From positions 124,001 through 188,000 of the forward strand of contig JALMQS010000260.1 in assembly GCA_024734495.1 (NCBI GenBank): a stretch of DNA of 64,000 nt. Direction: 5' to 3'. Shown in pieces: positions 22,701 through 31,700 of this stretch. Position numbers and translations under genes: made by a program. The DNA comes from Forficula auricularia (lineage: Eukaryota; Arthropoda; Insecta; Dermaptera; Forficulidae). Positions within the stretch are counted from its first letter, which is position 1. Every line of letters starts with the position of its first letter. The notes beneath the pieces were generated by a model. That model was not told the DNA's origin. It ran no database searches and was given only the letters and a program-made list of their open reading frames with translations.

Positions 22701-25700
22701 TAGTAAAAATAAGAGCAGGATTTCATTGTATAATTAAAAAGTCGATCTGTGTCGTAGGACACCGGATAGAACGAAGTTCCTTATTATAAAAATATTAATT
22801 TTAAGTTCTATTCTAGGTATAAAGCAAGCTTGGCTATTTTTATATTTTTCTCCGATACTGAAATTGATTATAAAATCATTAATTTCTCGTCTGATGTCTA
22901 CTAACTTTACAGTCGTATTTAAAATTACACTGCAAAATATTATAATATGTAATCTTTAAATCGATTAGGTTATAAATGATTCAATTTAGCTGGAACTATA
23001 AATGGTTTTATTAACAAATATACAATACAATTTATACAATAAATAATTAGAGGATAATCGGGTTTAGTAATTTGATGAAATCATCTGCAGACTGGGTAGT
23101 TGATGTCGAAATCCAAGCATATCTAGAGAAATGGTCCACCAGCAAATGCATATATTTCTTTGTTGATCTATTACCACCAAAACCACCTATTGTGTCTATT
23201 GACATTATTTCAAATGGACATTTTGCTGGTCCTAGTTTTGATAATAGACCTATTTCTCTTGGACCCCTTGATTTATTCTTTATGCATGTTTCACATGTGT
23301 TACAATAATCTTTTATTAATTCGTCCATATTCTTGAAGTAATAAAATGGTCTTATTTTTTCTGCCATTAGATTATTACCAATATGACCGTATTGGGTGAT
23401 AACGGTTTTTAAGACCCAACGATTCACATCTTGTGCATGGGGTCTTCTTAGTTTTTGAAATTTTCAATAATTTATCTTTAACATAATCAAATTTTTTTCT
23501 TCACTTTTCTTCGTTTCCCAATTCGTCGTTATATGGTGATAATCATTAATTTTCTTTAGTTCGTTTATTAAATCATCCATAGTCTTAATTTTCTCCCTTT
23601 CCAATTTATTTTGTATTTCAGCCGGTAAATTAAACACAATTTGATACATCCTAAATAATTCTGGTATATTTTTATCCGCTTCCAGTAATAATCGTTCTTT
23701 CTTAATTACGTATTCGATTAATGATCCAGAAATATATTTAAATCCAAATGCTGCGCAGATGGGAGCCCAATTTCTTTTTTCATAAGTCAGCAAAAAAATT
23801 TTTTTCCAACCGTCCCAATCAGAAGCTGATAATTTCATTAAATTGGCACTATACCACTCGTTTATATTGCCCTCAACGAAGATTTTTAATATTTCTATTT
23901 TTGTGTTATTATTACTAATTTCACACCTAAGGCACTTTTTTTCGAATGACTCCATCCAAACTGTTGCCTCTTGCCTTCCATTAAATTTTACAATTAAAAT
24001 TTTTTTTTCTATCTCGTTTAAATTTACTTGAGTATGCGCTTTTAATTTAGTTTTTAGGTCATTGATTTGCTCTAATAGAAAATGTTCATTGGATGTTAAC
24101 TCACCCTTTTTTCCTGTTGTACAATCAGTTTCCTGATATTCCTCCAAAACATAATCCTTCACGCAAAAATTTTCTTCTTCATCCAGATAAATTTTTTTAA
24201 TTCTGGTTTAAATGTTACTCCTATTTTCCTGTATCCTCCGTTCTTTGTAATAGATTGCAGAGTATTACTAACCGCCCTCAAAGTTAGCAGTTCGGGATGG
24301 TTTTCAACATTCTTCAATTCTTCTGGAATTCGATACCATACCCTCTTGTCCAAAGATATTCCGATCAAGATGTTCTCCCTTTCATTCATCTTCATCAGAT
24401 GTAAATGCAGTTTTGGTTGAGTCATTATTGTATCTTCTTATAATCTTTTTGTAATCTTTAAATCGATTAGGTTATAAATGATTTAATTTAGCTGGAACAA
24501 TAAATGGTTTTATTAACAAATATACAATACAATTTATACAATAAATAATTAGAGGGTAATCTTACCTATAAATGAAAAGATTATAAGACCTTTATCACGT
24601 ATTTAAAGATGTACAATTTATTCTTATTATCTTATATTTATATTAAATTACAAGTTCATATTATTTTATATCTTAACCGAAGTGACATGTTCATAACAAG
24701 CTACTTGGCTGGTCTCGAGCTACTACCAACATAATATTTAATAAATCCCTAGAGGTTATAATAAGAGCGCTAAATTAGGAATAAGATATTATTATCTAAT
24801 TTACAAATATATATAATATACGGTATATAAATTATATACCGTACCTTGTTTTTTTTTTCCCCGCTCCCGATACCTTTTTTGGTACTCGGCTTTTTTTTCG
24901 TATTTCTTTCCTTCAAAGAAAATAAAATAAAAAAATGTTAAAATTAAATCCATGAGTGCTAATCGAGGGAGGGGATGGAGAGGTGGGTACTGAACAAACT
25001 TGTATGGAAATATTTTTGAATTTGAGAAAAAACAGTATATGAATTTATACAATGTTTTACTCAGTATATTATATAAATATCTAACTAATAGATACTCTAA
25101 TAATAAATAAATAAATAATCTTAGATATTTTAATAATAATTCATCAAATCCTCGTTGGAAATCAAATTCCAAGGAATTTTTTCTTCTTCTTTAATTTTTA
25201 TTTCCTTAAATAGAATAAATAAATAATAAAATTCAATTAATTAAATAAATAAATAAATTATAGGAATTAGTTATGAAATCAATTAGGGATTCACGGGGAT
25301 TTTACACATACACCCACGATTAATATATAACGCTTACCTTTAGTAGATTTTTTTTAATTGATTATTTTCTTCTATTAGCTGGAAATATAATAAATAAATT
25401 AGTAGAATTATTGCAATATTCTTTTATTTATTTTCATTTCATTTTCATTTATTTATTAATTAAATCGAAAGATTCAACATCGAACAGCATCGATTCCCGA
25501 CCAGATCACAAGCCAGAGGCCCCGCCCCCAGAGTGGCTGAGTGGATGCGCGCGCATGAGCATTGGCTCGCTTGTTTTTATTTAACGTTACGGACACTTTT
25601 CACAGACTAGGGTACCACCCCGAGGCGTCCCATAAGTTCACTTCGTTCCAAAAAAAAATATATTTTGAAACCTTATAATTTTTTCCGAGAATATACTACC

Positions 25701-28700
25701 TATGCCAAAACATTGTGAATAAACTAGAAAATTGTAATGAATTTTCAAATTTCACCATGGATGGCCGGCTCGAAAAAATTCTTCAATTCGTGAACGTGAC
25801 CACCCACCAAAGTATCAACAAACGGAAATATATTTGATTACAACAAAAATTGCGGCCAACAATTATAATTATAAAATAAAAAAATAAAATAATTATAAAA
25901 TAATTAAATACCATTTTAATATTGGATCGTAAAACTTTTTCTAACATCATATTATCCAATTTCAAATACAATAAAATTTTTCTATTAATCTCCTCATTTT
26001 TCTTTTTCTAAAATTTTCACATTATATAAATATATAATATTGTATTGCTTGATTAAATACAGAAATTTATAATTTAATAAATAATTTTTTAATAATTCAT
26101 CATCATACTCCCTACATTTTTTATTTATTTATTTTTCTTAAAATAAATTGTTTTTTTGCCCGTGGTAAGGGATTGGTTAATAAAAAATATATCAAAGAAT
26201 GCGTTTTCTGCTTTATGTAATAAAGTAGTCTTATACTTATATAAAAAAAATTGCCATATTCATTCATAGGGCCGGAGCGAAATGGATTATTTACCTAATT
26301 TAAAAATGTGGAGAAATTTGGTTTGGGGATGTGATCGCCTAATACCACTGTGCGGTGTTGGGATAATTACAACCTGTTGCGTGTATTTGCTTCACATTTG
26401 AATTAATACCGGCTCCCCGCTCCAGAAACTGACAATCCCTCTGGTTCTAAAGAATGCGGAAGGCAACGGGAAAACACCCCATCATTTTTTTTTTTAAAGG
26501 GAGAAAGTTTTTTTCCCCCTTCCTGGCTTTTGGTCAGAACCATTTAGCCAATCACATTCTTTGTATTATTTTATAATTTTAAATATTTACACTAACCCTT
26601 AGTACAAATCTCTGAAGAGCCATCACAACTTTTTCACTGCACTCACACAAGGACAAAAGATAATCACTATTTATTGGGAATTTTACACTTTTTAAAGGGA
26701 GAAGGTTTTTTCCCCCTTCCTGGCTTTTGGTCAGAACCATTTAGCCAATCACATTCTTTGTATTATTTTATAATTTTAAATATTTACACTAGCCCTTAGT
26801 ACAAATCTCTGAAGAGCCATCACAACTTTTTCACTGCACTCACACAAGGACAAAAGATAATCACTATTTATTTGGAATTTTACACTTTCGTTGATTTCAC
26901 AGTATAGCAATTGTGTCCACTTTTTGTTTAGCTCACATTCAAGCAGCACATGATTGAGCCCCTCACTGGTAAGTTCACACCTACACAATGGGGACTCCAC
27001 CACTCCAATTCGATGCAGATGTAGCTTCAGTGATGAGTGTCCAGACCTCATTCTTGAAATTGATGTAATAGCTTTGCGTGGAATGTTAACTGTTTTAAAC
27101 CATGGTAATAGGGAACCGAACACCCATCATTATTTCCCATGAAGAATCATCATAACTGAGAAATGATGATGGCCAAACTCCGAAGAGAAACGGCAAAATA
27201 AGGAGAAGAAGAAGTCAACTTTTTAATATTAAAACAGTCAGATACTTACTTTAATACAAAAATGATATATCATATAAACAGCTGAGACAACTTGAAAAAT
27301 TTTTTGAAAAAGAGTAGTATTCTGTTCAAAAATAAATTATAAATTAAAAAATAATAAAAAATATTTTTAATTAAAGAATTTCAAAGGGATTCTAAGTAAA
27401 TGAAAAACACACTCCACATATAGCTCAAGGGCGTAGCCAGAACTTTTTTTGATGGGGTGGGGGGTTAATTAGCCACCGAGGCGTTAGGAGAGTATGGATA
27501 TACTTCTAGGAGTAGGACACATGTCATCCTAGCTCCCTGATGCCCAGATTTTATTAAATTTCTATTGAACGTTTATTTATAAACCTATAAAATTTCGATG
27601 TTTACCTCAACATTTCGGAGGGGTTCTAACACCCTCTCCCCGCTGGCTACTGCCTTGACATAAGTAGATGTTTAAAATATGGAAAGCAAAAATCACATAT
27701 TTCATATTAGATTAAATATTTTTTAAAACTTAAAATATTTTATAAAATAAAATTAGAAAAACAAAATATAATTTTTCATGATTAATATAATAAAATTATG
27801 AAGCAGCTTAGTTGAATAAATTAATTGAACAATTAATAAAATTAGTACCTGAATATGAATTAAGTTTCTTCATCACTTCTTCAATAAATACATCAAATTT
27901 AAATTCTTCTTCAGAATTCCCAATCGGATCTAAACTTATTGATTGTATATATGATTTTTCATTTAAATAGGTGAAAAATTCAGAAAATAACATTCGTATA
28001 TTTTCCTGAAATATTTAAAAATTATATATTTATCTTACGTTTTGTTTTACTTTTATATATTAATACATAATTCAAACTAAAAAGTTGCAAGTTCATTAAA
28101 CGTTATATTGAAGGAGACAATAAAAGAGTGTATCTTCTGCTGGAATTATAAATTTTATTTATTTATAACGATCGTTATAAATAAATAAAATTTATAATTC
28201 CAGCAGAAGATACACTCTTTTATTGTCTCCTTCAATATATAAAAATTCTGCTACTCTCGGCACAAAAACTTTCAAATTAAACGTTATATTATAAATAAAT
28301 AATTGTGAATCAAGTTAACATCGAATATGATGCTTCTTAAATATTAGTAAAAACAATAATTAGATAATTTTACAAAAAAACTCTCAATGTATCTCTAATT
28401 CCGTAACTTATATATACCTGCATATATTATATTCAGTACATGAGCAGTGAATTTTATACATAAATAAAGGATGTGGTTATATAATTTTAATATTATCCTA
28501 TGTTTATATTGATTCTTTGGGATAAATCTACGGGATTTTGATTTAAAAACAATTAATAGGTATATTCAATTTGAAAAAGTTACAAATTATAAGCAACACA
28601 TAATAAATAAATAACTTCTGAAATGAAGATCGTCAAAATATCGAAAATTGACTTAAATCAGTAATTTTGATACACTTTCATCCTATTATGTTAATATTGG

Positions 28701-31700
28701 ATTTAAAATGTGTCATTAATTTCAAAGAAATCTACTCATTTGCACGAGTATATGTGTGTGTCGAGTTTTTATCTAAGTTAAACAACAATAATTCTAGTTA
28801 AATAAAATTAATATAGGTATATTAAAAATAATCTGATAATATACTAACATCAAATATGTTGTCTTGAAGAGGAATCATTTGATGTGAAAATCCACATGGA
28901 TCTAAAGACCAAAGAAAATAAATTAAAATAATAAAAGACCAAGAATAATGATTAATGTAAAATGCTTAGAGCCATTTTTATTAGAGTTTCACTTTGCATT
29001 TTCTTAGGGAATGAAATAGTGAATTAAGATTTAAAATTTTGACCTAAAAGCATACTCTTCTTAAATATCGTCCTAACTGAAAATACAGAACTTATCTGAT
29101 CTTACTTTTTGTAGATCAAATTTCAAAAAATAGTCTAATCTTTGTTATTTGATCATTTCGTACCGAAGGTAAAATTATAAAATTTATTAATATTTTCTAG
29201 TTTATTCACGATTTTTGGCTTATAAAATTATTCCGAAATTTAAATACCTGTGGAGCGGGGCCTCCAAGCATTCTCTTGCCACACTGGCTGCGATTCAGAA
29301 TCGAGCAATTAAACTAATAGGAGACCAGGCCCTAACTAACTCACTCGACTCCCTGGCTCACCGAAAAACGTTTCTACCCTTTCCCTCTACTACAGATACT
29401 ATCATGATGCCTGTTCAGTCGAGCTGAAATCAATTATCCCTCTTAAAGCCCTCTTTTACGAGAAACACGTGGTTTTCGAACACCTTCGCTGTCAAATTGG
29501 ATAAAAATCAAACAAGCGCTTTCGCCATCTCTTTTATCCCTATGACACCTCCATAGACTGGAAATCGCTCCCAGCCACCGTCTTCCCCGCGACTTATAAC
29601 CTTCAGCTATTTAAGACCCGTATCCACAGATACCTTCGACTCCTGCCCACCCTATAAAATTCCCTCTTCTTCTTCTTTTTTGCGATGCAGGAGCCAACCA
29701 AGGCCTTTAGGGGATGCACCTTTTTGGTGTAACTCCTTCTCTCAACATTTTCGTTAAAAAAAAACCTGGGAGCTACTCTCAATGAGAAATGGGATTGTGA
29801 TGTAGAGGTAAAAACGCGTATCGGAATTGCAAAAACCACATATAAAAATAAAAAATATGCTACTTCAGAGAACTTTGCCGGTTAATCTTCGACTATGACT
29901 AATCAAATGCTATATTGCTATATCTATATGGCCCAATTTGTTGTACGGGGTAGATACATGGTCGCTTAAGGTCAGAACCCTGACCCGAATAGAAGGATTT
30001 GAGATCTATTTTAATTTGATATTAAATTATAAATATTATAATAGGTAAATCTAAAAAAAAAATGAAAACTTATACTTTCTTATATAAAAATGTATGTATA
30101 TTTATATATTTCTGTATATGATAAAGCTAAAAAATGAAAACCAGACCCCGAAAAAAATTGCTGTATACTAAAGTCACTGAAAAATACATAATATATTTTA
30201 AATTAACTACGAATTTTAATATGTATAAGTATTAAAGCATTAATTCTTACCTGATTTGTTTTTTAACTCTTTAAGAATCTCTTCAAATGGAAATATAATA
30301 CATCCACCATGTCCATTTGATAAAGATCTATTTTCTGGAATAATATCAATTTGAGCGTTTTCATAATTAGAAGAAAGGCCAATTTGAATTGAGACTGGTA
30401 TATTTTCATCTAAGAACTATTCAAAATATTTATAAGATAATTTTTTGTTTATTTATAGATAAATATATTATCTAGAACCATTGCTCAGCATACCTTAAAG
30501 ATTTTGTAATCTGAAAAGAAAAAATAAAATATTAATATAAATAATTAGTAAAAATATGAATATTAAAATGAAACAAATTAGAGTGGATATTAATAATCCA
30601 ATAACCTAATTTTTTATAAAAAAATATAGGTAAATATTGTTGTAGGAACTACCCGAATTGAATTTGGATATTTTGTATCAAAAATGAAACATCATTTCTC
30701 CAAAATATGAAGTTAAAGATTTTTCAAAGATATTTTTTTGTCTATAATAAGAATTTTAATAATCTCGTTTTTTTAGTATACTTATTCATTTTATCGTATA
30801 TAATATATATTTTTCATATTTATTACGGTATTTTCCGTATAAATTGATTCAAAGAACAATTTTGAATTTAAATAGTCTTTAATTTTGTCTCCTTAAAAAC
30901 GAAGTGCTAATATCGGCGAAATCAAATCTATTTTGGGATAATAGCTAAAAAAAGTTTGCCGATACCTGCGTCTAGATAATGCAGTCTGTTTAACTCATTG
31001 GAAAATTTAAATATTGAGGCCACACGTTTTGGGCACCAAGATCTTATAAATGTCTTAAAAATGGTAAAAAGAAAATGAAATTTTAAACTGAAGTTTTGGT
31101 ATCAACTACCAAAAATGAAATTGTCTAGAGCCAAGTTTTGGTTCAATTCGACCAGTGCCGAATTATAGTAAGGGCCCTGGATGCAATTCAGAAACGAGCC
31201 GTCAGGCTAATTGACGATTCTACCCTCACCGACTCCCTCGACTCGCTAGCTCATCGAAGAAATGTCTCTGCACTTTCCCTTTTATATAGATACTATCACG
31301 GCAGGTGCTCTGATGAGATAAAATCAATAATTCCCCCCAAAGCATGCTTTGCACGTAGCACGCGTTTTGCCGACTCCCAACACTCTCTCGCGGTCAAATT
31401 AGAAAAGTGCCGAACCACTTCATTCGCCAATACCTAAATATCCCCATGACTTCAAGGAACTGGAACTCTCTTCCAGCCTCCATCTTTCCCAGCATTTATA
31501 ACCTTCAAACCTTCAAAACCGGAGTGCATAAACACCTACGTCTCCACCCTCTCACTTAATCAGCTTTCCCTTCTCTTCGGTAATGCAAGGGTCTTTCGAG
31601 ATACATAGGGGCTGATTCTTTACTGGTGCACATTGGTAAAAATATAAATTAAGTTTTATTTTAATTTTATTTTATTTTGCCTGCGCTTAAAAATCGACCA

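Larger units (their letters stand above)
22948..24561 (-). mobile_element. Internally deleted Ty3/Gypsy-like LTR element
   Basis: Two direct repeats of 112 bases (22948-23059 and 24450-24561) flank a 1.4 kb core on the - strand. The core holds a gag-like region (24425-23464) followed directly by an integrase N-terminal region (23427-23047). Protease, reverse transcriptase and RNase H are missing. The short repeats begin TGTAATCTTTAAATCG and may be short LTRs. Only about 25 bases separate the left repeat from the gag start, which is tight for a primer-binding site. It lies inside intron 6 of the secreted gene, in the same orientation. Confidence 0.65.

Noticed and set aside
24801..25172. 123-codon - strand frame
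   Set aside because: Low-complexity Leu/Tyr/Phe/Lys text from AT-rich DNA, no domain, and it does not fit the exon chain.
25338..25382. - strand exon-like segment LIEENNQLKKIY with a GTAAGC donor
   Set aside because: All three frames hit a stop before the donor, so it cannot be an internal coding exon of the gene reconstructed here.
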